A DNA stretch of 64,000 nucleotides from VRUE01 sp963698085. GTDB taxonomy: Bacteria > Actinomycetota > Thermoleophilia > Solirubrobacterales > 70-9. The translations under genes and the position numbers were made by a program. Below the pieces are notes generated by a model, which saw nothing but the letters and a program-made list of their open reading frames with translations, did no database searches and was not told the DNA's origin. Numbering within the stretch: position 1 is the first letter of the stretch; each line of letters starts with the position of its first letter. The stretch is taken from NCBI GenBank assembly GCA_963698085.1, contig OY969122.1:1922001-1986000 (forward strand). Direction: 5' to 3'. Positions 24,301-32,337 of this stretch are shown piece by piece.

Positions 24301-25195
24301 GCCGAGCTTCCTCTACGCCCGCGTCTCCCCCGACGGCCGCCACCTGGCCTTCCTCTCCTTCGAGGCCAAAGCGCTGGTCGGCTATGACAACACGCTCGGC
24401 GAGGAGACGATCACCGGCGGGCCACACTGCGATTGGAACCCGATCGCAAAGAACTTCACCGGCAGCCCGATCTGCGCCCAGGCCTTCCTCTACGACGCCG
24501 AAGCGAAAGAGCTCGTCTGCGCCTCCTGCAACCCCTCCGGTGCAAGGCCCCTGGGCCCGACCCTGCTGCCGGGCTGGACCAACGTCTATGAAGGACCGCG
24601 CTACCTCTCTGAGGACGGCTCGCGCATGTTCTTCGAGACCTACGACCCGCTCCTGCCCTCAGATCAGAACCTCAAACGCGACGTCTATCAGTTCGAGCTC
24701 GCGGGCAAGGGCACCTGCAGCAATGAAAGCCCCAGCTTCGATCCAGTCTCAGGCGGTTGCCACTCGCTGATCTCAGGCGGCAAAAGCACGGACGAAAGCT
24801 ATCTAGTCGACGCCTCGGCAAGCGGCCGCGACGTCTTCTTCTCGACCCGCCACTCCCTGGTCGGCTGGGACACGAACGAAGACTACGACGTCTATGACGC
24901 CCGCGAAGGCGGCGGCTTCCCCGAGCCCCCACCGCCTCCCCCGATCTGCGTGGGGGAGGGCTGCAAGCCACCCGCGAGCACTCCTCCCGCCACCTCCTCG
25001 CCCGCCACCCCGCGCTTCCACCAGGACCCGCTGCCGCCTTGCCCCCAAGGCAAAGCGCGCCGCAAAGGTCGCTGCCAGAGCCCCCGCCCGCGTTGCCCCC
25101 AAGGCAAGCTGCGCCGCAAGGCGCGCTGCGTGAAACCCCCGCACAACAGAAAGCCGCAGCGCAAGCGAGCCTCCGACAAGCGGAGGGCACGATGA
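21299..25195 (+). CDS. A1: secreted NHL-repeat / Fn3-like / PD40-propeller protein with basic Cys tail
   Basis: About 1,298 aa from ATG 21299; the exact start is uncertain. A hydrophobic segment (LLFAGGILALGLFFLVF) ending at AQA|ELSICTPG is a signal peptide. Residues ~60-340 hold NHL repeats (GIAVDNETGRLYVADQGNNR and similar). Two Fn3-like repeats follow (~360-595: AEVNPEGKATTFHFQYV; ATVNPLGIPTTGYFEYV). Residues ~595-1197 hold PD40/TolB-type blades (SEDGSRAFF, SADGSRAIW, SPDGRHLAFLS, SEDGSRMFFE). A Pro-rich linker leads to a basic tail with two C-P-Q-G-K..RRK.RC motifs. The stop overlaps the B1 start (ATGA). Confidence 0.85.
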   Translation: MSQVSTPNRGRPRTAGQAVRDSLLRLHLLFAGGILALGLFFLVFAPTAQAELSICTPGSAAGKCERPHGIAVDNETGRLYVADQGNNRIDVFEANGTFVMAFGWGVDTGASEFQTCTTVSTCNPGIAGSGQGQFSSPSWIAVDNDTTSPSQHDVYVGTDSFRVQKFSPTGEFIEALGEKGKGACQFERQNDPIAVGPEGKLYVADSYAEGALNFRNRIIVFDSSGNCLSGEEIDPLFEGQSETIRNFAADSKGDFYVTVSGDGGVLRKYDPSGAFLYQLGTAETEGIAIDPADSVFVKQQRPDHYISQYSSDGAVLMRFAYVRSGGFSVPSLAAYSSSDGDLFASREATGVAYLTLPPPGPIIFPEPCKVKAGTLGNSKATLQAEVNPEGKATTFHFQYVDQKSFEDEGGFASPNTVTTPESESVGDDFELHEASVLASPLVPETEYRCRVIATNADAIVTGEEGSFTTLEPLEIGETTVSDVGTEEATLNATVNPLGIPTTGYFEYVEEATYLKDSEELGPEHGFDHASKAPNVDEGEEPIDYGAGESFKAGSVQLSGLKPGIAYRFRILATDSLIAPKEIVGPTESFRTFSPGTEGLPDDRAYELVSPAQKNSAEVAVPGNAGGFTEPRTIRIQAGATSGEAVTYTSWTSFGDAEGAPATNQYLSRRTVGGWETENISPFGFLANPIAPPFTGFTPDLRFGAMKMNEPALTPDCPEGSANLYLRDNESGTLHCLTPEAPKDGSAGCFVYAGASEDGSRAFFASNVPYAGTAAGEGWSLYEWSSEGGLQVASVLPGESEPVAPTERTVFGAPVTGGASANCQTGQSTMRHVVSADGSRAIWTYAPADESKPSQLLVRVGGTETIQLDKVQSGAGKPGNGVFWAASADGSVVYFTDENRLISGSKSEPEEPDLYRYELGKAAPLTNLTKGSVPGDVQGVVGASDDGSHVYFVAAAALSGEEENGAGQKAEEGANNLYLHHEGKTSFIAILGSEDFTVWSEQPSFLYARVSPDGRHLAFLSFEAKALVGYDNTLGEETITGGPHCDWNPIAKNFTGSPICAQAFLYDAEAKELVCASCNPSGARPLGPTLLPGWTNVYEGPRYLSEDGSRMFFETYDPLLPSDQNLKRDVYQFELAGKGTCSNESPSFDPVSGGCHSLISGGKSTDESYLVDASASGRDVFFSTRHSLVGWDTNEDYDVYDAREGGGFPEPPPPPPICVGEGCKPPASTPPATSSPATPRFHQDPLPPCPQGKARRKGRCQSPRPRCPQGKLRRKARCVKPPHNRKPQRKRASDKRRAR
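21333..21359 (+). terminator. Strong hairpin within the annotated 5' end of A1
   Basis: Perfect 11-bp stem CCCGGACAGCT/AGCTGTCCGGG with a 5-nt loop, 65 bp after the collagen-like stop codon. No U-tract follows. If the true A1 start is further downstream it is an intergenic terminator; if ATG 21299 is right it is coding. Confidence 0.4.
23951..24849 (+). repeat. ~899-bp block identical to 31093-31991 (tandem unit, 7,142-bp offset)
   Basis: The PD40 part of A1 matches that of A2 without a difference that I can see over about 899 bp; the same offset of 7,142 bp continues through the A tail and into B1/B2 (25192 corresponds to 32334). It marks a tandem duplication of an A-B unit. Confidence 0.8.
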
Positions 25196-28100
25196 AGGCA
25201 GCGAAGGCTTTGGCAGCCCTGCTCGGCACCGCGATCCTCGCCGGCCTCATCGGTGCCCCCGCGGCACCGGCCGCCGCGACCCCCGTCCCCGCCTACGCCA
25301 TCCAGTCCCTGGCGGTGCCGACCAACTTCGCCCCCGACAGCAAAGCCGCCTACCAGGTCTTCGTCACCAACAGCGGCGCCAAAACCACCGACCAGAGCGA
25401 GATCACGATCACCGACACGCTGCCGGCCGGGCTCGAGGTGGAAAGGGTCGACCTCTTTGGGCCGCGGCAGTCCGGCCAGGACATCGGCAAAGGGTGCGAA
25501 ACCGAAGTGGTGGGCGAGATCAGCACCGTGACCTGCAAAGTCACCGATGCGCTGCGGCCCGAGGCCGAACCGGCGAAACTCCTCCCGACCAACGGGCTGA
25601 TGCTGGAAATCCGGGTGGTGGTGCCCCCTGAGGCAGCGGGGACGCTGGTCAACAAAGTGCAGGTCGGAGGCGGTGGCGCCGCGCCGGCCACGGCGGAAGT
25701 CGAGAACGAGGCAAGCGAAGAAGACGCTCCCGCGGGCCTTGCCGAATTCACCGCCGAGCTGACCGGCCCCGACGGCCTGCCAGTCAACGAAGCCGCCTCC
25801 CATCCCTACCAGTACACGACCTCCTTCGCGGTCAACGTGGTGCCCTCCCCGCCGGGCTCCGCGTTCCCCGTCGTGCCCGCAGAAGGCGACCTGAAGGACA
25901 TCGAGGTGGCGCTGCCGCCGGGTCTGGCGGCCAACCCGACGGCGATCGATCGCTGCAGCAGGCAGCAGTTCAACACTGTCAAAGCCGTCTTTGCACCTAA
26001 AGAAGGCGACGTGCGCCCCAACGAGTGCCCACCGGGCTCGGCGGTGGGGGTGGCGATCGTCGAGCAGCTGGAAGGGGTCGGCGGCCTGCGCAAGTTCCCG
26101 ATCTACAACCTGATCCCGCCGAAAGGCATGCCCGCCCAGCTCGGCTTCCAGATCCTAGGCGCCCCCGTCTACATCAACACCAGGCTGAGAAGCGAGGGCG
26201 ACTACGCGGCGATCGGCTTCCTCAAGCAGGTGACCGAGGCCCAGCGAGTGACGGCCTCGCGGGTCTTCATCTGGGGCACGCCGTGGGAGCAAAGCCACGA
26301 CCCGGTGCGGGGCAGATGCGCGGAAACGGTCGAACTGTGCCCGGTGATCGGCACGCCGCGGCCCTTCCTGCGGCTGCCGAGCAGCTGCGAGCGCCCGCTG
26401 CTTACGACGATGACCTACACCACCTGGGCGCAGCCGCCGACCGGCGCCTCGGCGGCCTTCGAAGAACCGGCGCCGACCGAATGCGAGGCACCGCCCTTTG
26501 ACCCCGAGATCGAAGCCAAGCCGACGACCAACGTCGCCGATGCCCCCTCGGGCCTGCACTTCAACCTGCACCTGCCGCAGAAAGCAAACGAAGACCCAGA
26601 AGGGCTGGGGCAGGCCGACCTGCGGGACGCGACCGTCACCCTGCCCGAGGGCTTCCTGGTCAATCCCTCCTCCGCCGACGGCCTCGCCGCCTGCTCATTG
26701 ACTCAGATCGGCTACCAGGGCTTCAAAGAAGGCAAACCGAGCTTCTCAGCCGAGCCCCCCAACTGCCCCGACGCCGCCAAGGTCGGCACGGTGCAGGTAG
26801 TGGCCCCGGCGGTGGACCACCCCCTGCCCGGAGCCGTCTACCTGGCAACCCCCCACCAGAACCCCTTCAACAGCCTGATAGCCATCTACATCACGGTCTC
26901 AGACCCCCAGACCGGGGTGGTGGTGAAGCTGGCCGGCGAGGTCAGCCCCGACCCGGTGACGGGACAGCTGAGCACGACGGTGAGGCAGAGCCCCCAGGTC
27001 CCCTTCGAAGACTTCCAGCTCGACTTCTTCGAAGGCGCCAGAGCACCGCTCAGGACCCCGGCCACCTGCGGCACCCACACGACGACCAGCTCCTTGAAGC
27101 CCTGGAGCGCCCCTGCCTTCGGTCCCAACGCGACCCCATCGGACTCCTTCCAGATCACCCAGGCCCCGGGCGGGGGCGCCTGCCCGACCAGCCCCGGCGC
27201 CCAACCCAACGGCCCGAGCTTTGAAGCCGGCACCGAGGCCCCCCTGGCTGCCGCCTACAGCCCCTTTGTCCTAAAGCTCGCAAGAGCCGACGGCTCCCAG
27301 GAACTGAAGGGCATAGACCTGACCCTGCCGCCGGGCCTGACCGGCAAGCTGGCGGGCCTCTCCTACTGCTCAGAGGACGCTCTTGCCGCAGCTGCATCGA
27401 AGAGCGGCAAAGCCGAGCAAGCGAGCCCAAGCTGCCCGCAATCCTCAGAGCTAGGCACCGTCACCGTAGCCGCAGGAGCGGGCCCGGCCCCCTACCACGC
27501 CCAGGGCAAGGCCTACCTGGCAGGCCCCTACAAAGGCGCGCCGATAAGCATGGCCGTGATCACCCCGGCGGTCGCAGGGCCCTTCGACCTCGGCACGGTC
27601 GTGGTCAGAGCGGCTTTCCAGATCGACCCCGAAACCACCCGCATCAGAGCCGTCTCAGACCCCCTGCCGACGATCCTCGAGGGCATCCCCTTGGACGTCA
27701 GGAGCATCAACCTGCGGGTCGACCGCGACCGCTTCACCCTCAACCCGACCTCCTGCGAAGAGAAGGCATTCTCCGGCCAAGCGCTATCGGTGCTGAACCA
27801 GGCAGCACCTCTCTCCAGCCGCTTCCAGGTAGGCGGCTGCCAAGAGCTCTCCTTCAAGCCGAAGCTCTCCCTGCGGCTGAAGGGCGGCACCAGGCGAGGC
27901 GATCACCCCGCCTTCACCGCGACCCTGAAGATGCCAGAAGGGGGAGCCAACATCGCCAAGGCCCAGGTCGCCCTGCCGCGCTCGGCCTTCCTCGACCAGG
28001 CCCACATCCGCACGATCTGCACCAGGGTCCAGTTCAACGCCAACGCCTGCCCCAAAGGATCGGTCTACGGCCATGCGAAAGCCTGGACCCCTCTGCTTGA

Positions 28101-31100
28101 CCAACCGCTCGAAGGCCCTGTCTACCTGCGCTCCTCCGACAACCTCCTGCCCGACCTGGTCGCAGACCTAAACGGCCAGATCCACGTCGTCCTGCACGGC
28201 AAAACCGACTCGATCAGGGGCGGGATCAGAAACACCTTCGAAGGCGTCCCCGACGCCCCCGCCTCCAAATTCACCCTCAGCCTCAAAGGCGGCAAACGCG
28301 GGCTCCTGGTCAACAGCCGCAACATCTGCAAAGGCAAGAACCGCGCGACCGCGATCTTCACCGCCCACAGCGGCAAGGTGAGCGAGTTTCGGCCGCAGTT
28401 GAGGGCGAAGTGCGGGGGAAGGGTCGGAAGCGCGGCGCTCTTGGGCCCGGCCGATGAAACGGCTGAGGCAACCGATGAAACGCAGAAAAGGGTCCCCATG
28501 AGACACCACGGTCCGATCGGCCTGGCGATCTCCTGTTTGGCCCTCCTCGCCTTCGTCCCCACCGCCGAGGCCGAGCTCAGCATCTGCACCCCCGGTACGA
28601 CCGCCGGCAAATGCGAAACCCCCCAGGGCGTCGCGGTCGACAACGAAACCGGCCGCCTCTACGTCGCCGACCGCGGCAACAACCGCATCGACGTCTTCGA
28701 GTCCGACGGCACCTTCGTCCTGGCCTTCGGCTGGGGCGTCGATACCGGCGCCAGCGAATTCCAAACCTGCACCACGGCCTCGACCTGCAACCCGGGCATC
28801 GCCGGCTCGGGAGCGGGCCAGTTCTCATCCCCTAGCTGGATTGCTGTCGACAACAACCCCGCAAGTCTCTCCCACCACGACGTCTACGTCGGCACCGACA
28901 ACTTCCGCGTGCAGAAGTTCAAACCGACGGGCGGATCTTCCATCGAATTCGTCAAATCCTTTGGCGAAAAAGGCAAAGGTCCCTGTCAGTTCGAACGCAC
29001 CGGCGACCCGATCGCAGTCGGCCCCGAAGGCAAGCTCTACGTCGCCGACTGGTATCAAAAAGGGGCTACCGGAGCTGAAGGATCCGTCAGCCGTGTCGTC
29101 GTCTTCGACTCCTCCGGTAACTGCCTGGAAGAAGTCCCACTCTTCGAAGGCGACGACAGGCTCCGCGACTTCGCCGTCGACTCAGACGGCAACCTCTACC
29201 TGACGGTCGAAGGCGAAGGCGGCGTGCTGCGCAAGTACGACCCGAGCGGAGCTCTGCTTGAAGAGCTCGACAAAGGCAGTGTCGGTGGGGGCTTTACCAC
29301 TCACGGTATCGCGGTGGATTCCTCCGACCACGTCTTCGCCCTCCAGCGAGCTTCACCGGGCATATTCATCGCTGAGTTCGACTCCGGCGGAGAGGTCGTC
29401 AGGCGATTCGCCTACGGACTGATCGAAGGAGCCTCAGCTTTGGCCGCGCATCATGGCGCGGACGGCGACGTCTACGTCAGTCGAAGCGCGGGCGTCAAGT
29501 ACCTGTCTCTGCCTCCGCCAGGTCCTGTGCTCATGGCCGAACCCTGCAAGGTCAAACCAGGCACCCTCGGCAACACCAAAGCCACTCTACAGGCGGAAGT
29601 AAACCCCGAGGGCAAAGCGACCACCTTCCACTTCCAATACGTCGACGAGGAAAGCTTTGAAAAAGAAGGCGGCTGGTCTAACCCTGAAATCGTCAAAGAG
29701 ACGCCGGAGAGCGCGTCGATCGGCTCTGACTTCGTTCTGCACGAGGCAAGCGCCCAGACGGGCGTTCTCGTGCCGGAAACCAAATACCGCTGCCGGGTGA
29801 TCGCCACCAACGCCGACGGCAGCCCAACTGGAGAAGAAGGCTCCTTCACCACGCTCGAGCCGCTTGAAATAGGCGATACCACGGTCTCCGACGTCGGCAC
29901 CGAAGCCGCGACCCTCCACGCCACCGTCAACCCGCTCGGAATCCCCACCACCGGCTACTTCGAATACGTCGAGGAAGCCACCTACCTCAAAGACATCGAA
30001 GAATTGGGACCCGAACACGGCTTCGATCACGCCAGCAAAGCGCCGAACGTGGACGAAGGCGAGGAACCGATCGACTACGGCGCCGGGGAAAGCTTCAAAG
30101 CGGGCTCCGTCCAACTCAGCGGCCTGAAACCGGGCATCGCCTACCGCTTCCGCATTCTCGCCACTGATTCTCTAATAGCTCCTAAAGAGATCGTTGGCCC
30201 GACCGAGTCCTTCCGCACCTTCAGCCCAGGAACCGAAGGACTGCCCGACGACCGCGCCTATGAGCTCGTCTCCCCGGCGCAGAAGAACAGCGCCGAAGTG
30301 GCGGTGCCGGGCAACGCGGCCGGCTTTACCGAGCCCAGAACGATCCGCATCCAAGCCGGCGCCACCTCCGGCGAAGCGCTCACCTACACCTCCTGGACCT
30401 CCTTCGGTGATGCCGAAGGCGCCCCGGCGACCAACCAGTATCTCTCCAGGCGCACCGTGGGCGGCTGGCAGACCGAGAACATCTCGCCCTTCGGCTTCCT
30501 CCTCAACCCCATAGCGCCCCCCTTCACCGGCTTCACCCCCGACCTCCGCTTCGGCGCGGTGAAGATGAACGAACCGGCGCTGACCCCTGATTGCCCGGAA
30601 GGCTCCGCCAACCTCTACCTGCGCGACAACGAGAGCGGGACGCTCTCGTGCCTCACCCCGACGCCGAACAGCCCCGTCTCAGAGATTTGCTTCACCTTCG
30701 CCGGCGCAAGCGAAGACGGCAGCCGCGCCTTCTTCAGCTCCGCCGCCCCCTACGCCGGGGCGCCGCTGGGCACGGGCGTGAGCCTCTATGAATGGTCGGA
30801 GGCAGAAGGATTGAAGGTGGCGAGCATCCTGCCGGGCCAAAGCGAACCGGTCGCCCCGATCAAGGACACCTTCATAGACACCTCCTTCGGCGCCGCTGGC
30901 GGCAACTGCCAGACCGGCCAGTCGACCATGCGCCACGTCGTCTCCGCCGACGGCTCGAGGGCGATCTGGACCTACGTGCCTCCGGGGTCCAGTCCGAGCC
31001 AGCTGCTCATGCGGGTAAACGGCACGGAGACGATCCAGCTAGACAAAGTGCAATCGGGCGCCGGCAAACCCGGCAACGGCGTCTTCTGGGCAGCCAGCGC

Positions 31101-32337
31101 CGACGGCTCGGTCGTCTACTTCACCGATGAGAACCGGCTGATCTCCGGCTCCAAATCCGAACCCGAAGAACCAGATCTCTACCGCTATGAGCTCGGCAAA
31201 GCCGCCCCACTGACCAACCTGACCAAAGGCAGCGTGCCCGGTGACGTGCAAGGCGTGGTGGGGGCAAGCGATGACGGCTCCCACGTCTACTTCGTCGCCG
31301 CCGCGGCGCTGAGCGGCGAAGAAGAAAACGGCGCCGGGCAGAAAGCAGAAGAAGGCGCCAACAACCTCTACCTCCACCACGAAGGCAAAACCAGCTTCAT
31401 CGCGATCCTCGGTAGCGAAGACTTCACCGTCTGGAGCGAACAGCCGAGCTTCCTCTACGCCCGCGTCTCCCCCGACGGCCGCCACCTGGCCTTCCTCTCC
31501 TTCGAGGCCAAAGCGCTGGTCGGCTATGACAACACGCTCGGCGAGGAGACGATCACCGGCGGGCCACACTGCGATTGGAACCCGATCGCAAAGAACTTCA
31601 CCGGCAGCCCGATCTGCGCCCAGGCCTTCCTCTACGACGCCGAAGCGAAAGAGCTCGTCTGCGCCTCCTGCAACCCCTCCGGTGCAAGGCCCCTGGGCCC
31701 GACCCTGCTGCCGGGCTGGACCAACGTCTATGAAGGACCGCGCTACCTCTCTGAGGACGGCTCGCGCATGTTCTTCGAGACCTACGACCCGCTCCTGCCC
31801 TCAGATCAGAACCTCAAACGCGACGTCTATCAGTTCGAGCTCGCGGGCAAGGGCACCTGCAGCAATGAAAGCCCCAGCTTCGATCCAGTCTCAGGCGGTT
31901 GCCACTCGCTGATCTCAGGCGGCAAAAGCACGGACGAAAGCTATCTAGTCGACGCCTCGGCAAGCGGCCGCGACGTCTTCTTCTCGACCCGGGCGAGGCT
32001 GACCGGCTGGGACACGAACGAAAACTACGACGTCTATGACGCTCGCGAAGGAGGAGGCTTTCCCGAGCCACCTGTCCCGCCAACGCCGTGCTCGGGCGAG
32101 GGCTGTCTCTCGCCGGTTCCGACCCCGCCGAGCACCTCCTCGCCCGCCACCCCGCGCTTCCACCAGGACCCGCTGCCGCCTTGCCCCCAAGGCAAAGCGC
32201 GCCGCAAAGGTCGCTGCCAGAGCCCCCGCCCGCGTTGCCCCAAAGGCAAGCTGCGCCGCAAGGCGCGCTGCGTGAAACCCCCGCACAACAGAAAGCCGCA
32301 GCGCAAGCGAGCCTCCGACAAGCGGAGGGCACGATGA
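25192..32337 (+). CDS. B1-A2 fused ORF: DUF11-like B protein joined to an NHL/PD40 A protein
   Basis: One open frame of 2,381 aa from the ATG overlapping the A1 stop. Residues 1-1085 are a complete B protein: signal peptide (AALLGTAILAGLIGAPAAPA), DUF11-like domain ~37-165, four two-Cys modules near 234, 474, 705 and 917, and a basic end. Residues from 1103 (ATG 28498, MRHHGPIG) are a complete A protein with its own signal peptide. In the neighbouring B2-A3 unit the same junction has six G and B2 stops there; here the run is five G (28414-28418), which removes the stop. The fusion is probably two genes joined by a one-base indel or sequencing error; an internal signal peptide argues against a working single chain. 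Confidence 0.75.
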   Translation: MKAAKALAALLGTAILAGLIGAPAAPAAATPVPAYAIQSLAVPTNFAPDSKAAYQVFVTNSGAKTTDQSEITITDTLPAGLEVERVDLFGPRQSGQDIGKGCETEVVGEISTVTCKVTDALRPEAEPAKLLPTNGLMLEIRVVVPPEAAGTLVNKVQVGGGGAAPATAEVENEASEEDAPAGLAEFTAELTGPDGLPVNEAASHPYQYTTSFAVNVVPSPPGSAFPVVPAEGDLKDIEVALPPGLAANPTAIDRCSRQQFNTVKAVFAPKEGDVRPNECPPGSAVGVAIVEQLEGVGGLRKFPIYNLIPPKGMPAQLGFQILGAPVYINTRLRSEGDYAAIGFLKQVTEAQRVTASRVFIWGTPWEQSHDPVRGRCAETVELCPVIGTPRPFLRLPSSCERPLLTTMTYTTWAQPPTGASAAFEEPAPTECEAPPFDPEIEAKPTTNVADAPSGLHFNLHLPQKANEDPEGLGQADLRDATVTLPEGFLVNPSSADGLAACSLTQIGYQGFKEGKPSFSAEPPNCPDAAKVGTVQVVAPAVDHPLPGAVYLATPHQNPFNSLIAIYITVSDPQTGVVVKLAGEVSPDPVTGQLSTTVRQSPQVPFEDFQLDFFEGARAPLRTPATCGTHTTTSSLKPWSAPAFGPNATPSDSFQITQAPGGGACPTSPGAQPNGPSFEAGTEAPLAAAYSPFVLKLARADGSQELKGIDLTLPPGLTGKLAGLSYCSEDALAAAASKSGKAEQASPSCPQSSELGTVTVAAGAGPAPYHAQGKAYLAGPYKGAPISMAVITPAVAGPFDLGTVVVRAAFQIDPETTRIRAVSDPLPTILEGIPLDVRSINLRVDRDRFTLNPTSCEEKAFSGQALSVLNQAAPLSSRFQVGGCQELSFKPKLSLRLKGGTRRGDHPAFTATLKMPEGGANIAKAQVALPRSAFLDQAHIRTICTRVQFNANACPKGSVYGHAKAWTPLLDQPLEGPVYLRSSDNLLPDLVADLNGQIHVVLHGKTDSIRGGIRNTFEGVPDAPASKFTLSLKGGKRGLLVNSRNICKGKNRATAIFTAHSGKVSEFRPQLRAKCGGRVGSAALLGPADETAEATDETQKRVPMRHHGPIGLAISCLALLAFVPTAEAELSICTPGTTAGKCETPQGVAVDNETGRLYVADRGNNRIDVFESDGTFVLAFGWGVDTGASEFQTCTTASTCNPGIAGSGAGQFSSPSWIAVDNNPASLSHHDVYVGTDNFRVQKFKPTGGSSIEFVKSFGEKGKGPCQFERTGDPIAVGPEGKLYVADWYQKGATGAEGSVSRVVVFDSSGNCLEEVPLFEGDDRLRDFAVDSDGNLYLTVEGEGGVLRKYDPSGALLEELDKGSVGGGFTTHGIAVDSSDHVFALQRASPGIFIAEFDSGGEVVRRFAYGLIEGASALAAHHGADGDVYVSRSAGVKYLSLPPPGPVLMAEPCKVKPGTLGNTKATLQAEVNPEGKATTFHFQYVDEESFEKEGGWSNPEIVKETPESASIGSDFVLHEASAQTGVLVPETKYRCRVIATNADGSPTGEEGSFTTLEPLEIGDTTVSDVGTEAATLHATVNPLGIPTTGYFEYVEEATYLKDIEELGPEHGFDHASKAPNVDEGEEPIDYGAGESFKAGSVQLSGLKPGIAYRFRILATDSLIAPKEIVGPTESFRTFSPGTEGLPDDRAYELVSPAQKNSAEVAVPGNAAGFTEPRTIRIQAGATSGEALTYTSWTSFGDAEGAPATNQYLSRRTVGGWQTENISPFGFLLNPIAPPFTGFTPDLRFGAVKMNEPALTPDCPEGSANLYLRDNESGTLSCLTPTPNSPVSEICFTFAGASEDGSRAFFSSAAPYAGAPLGTGVSLYEWSEAEGLKVASILPGQSEPVAPIKDTFIDTSFGAAGGNCQTGQSTMRHVVSADGSRAIWTYVPPGSSPSQLLMRVNGTETIQLDKVQSGAGKPGNGVFWAASADGSVVYFTDENRLISGSKSEPEEPDLYRYELGKAAPLTNLTKGSVPGDVQGVVGASDDGSHVYFVAAAALSGEEENGAGQKAEEGANNLYLHHEGKTSFIAILGSEDFTVWSEQPSFLYARVSPDGRHLAFLSFEAKALVGYDNTLGEETITGGPHCDWNPIAKNFTGSPICAQAFLYDAEAKELVCASCNPSGARPLGPTLLPGWTNVYEGPRYLSEDGSRMFFETYDPLLPSDQNLKRDVYQFELAGKGTCSNESPSFDPVSGGCHSLISGGKSTDESYLVDASASGRDVFFSTRARLTGWDTNENYDVYDAREGGGFPEPPVPPTPCSGEGCLSPVPTPPSTSSPATPRFHQDPLPPCPQGKARRKGRCQSPRPRCPKGKLRRKARCVKPPHNRKPQRKRASDKRRAR
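31093..31991 (+). repeat. Second copy of the ~899-bp A1/A2 identical block
   Basis: Partner of 23951-24849. Outside the block A1 and A2 differ clearly (for example the NHL region and the 5' part of the propeller), so identity has been restored or kept only locally. Confidence 0.8.

Noticed and set aside
25039..25191. Upstream extension of the B1 frame into the A1 tail
   Set aside because: It overlaps the conserved Cys-tail coding of A1, and the ATG at 25192 is followed directly by a signal peptide and matches the B2 and B3 starts.
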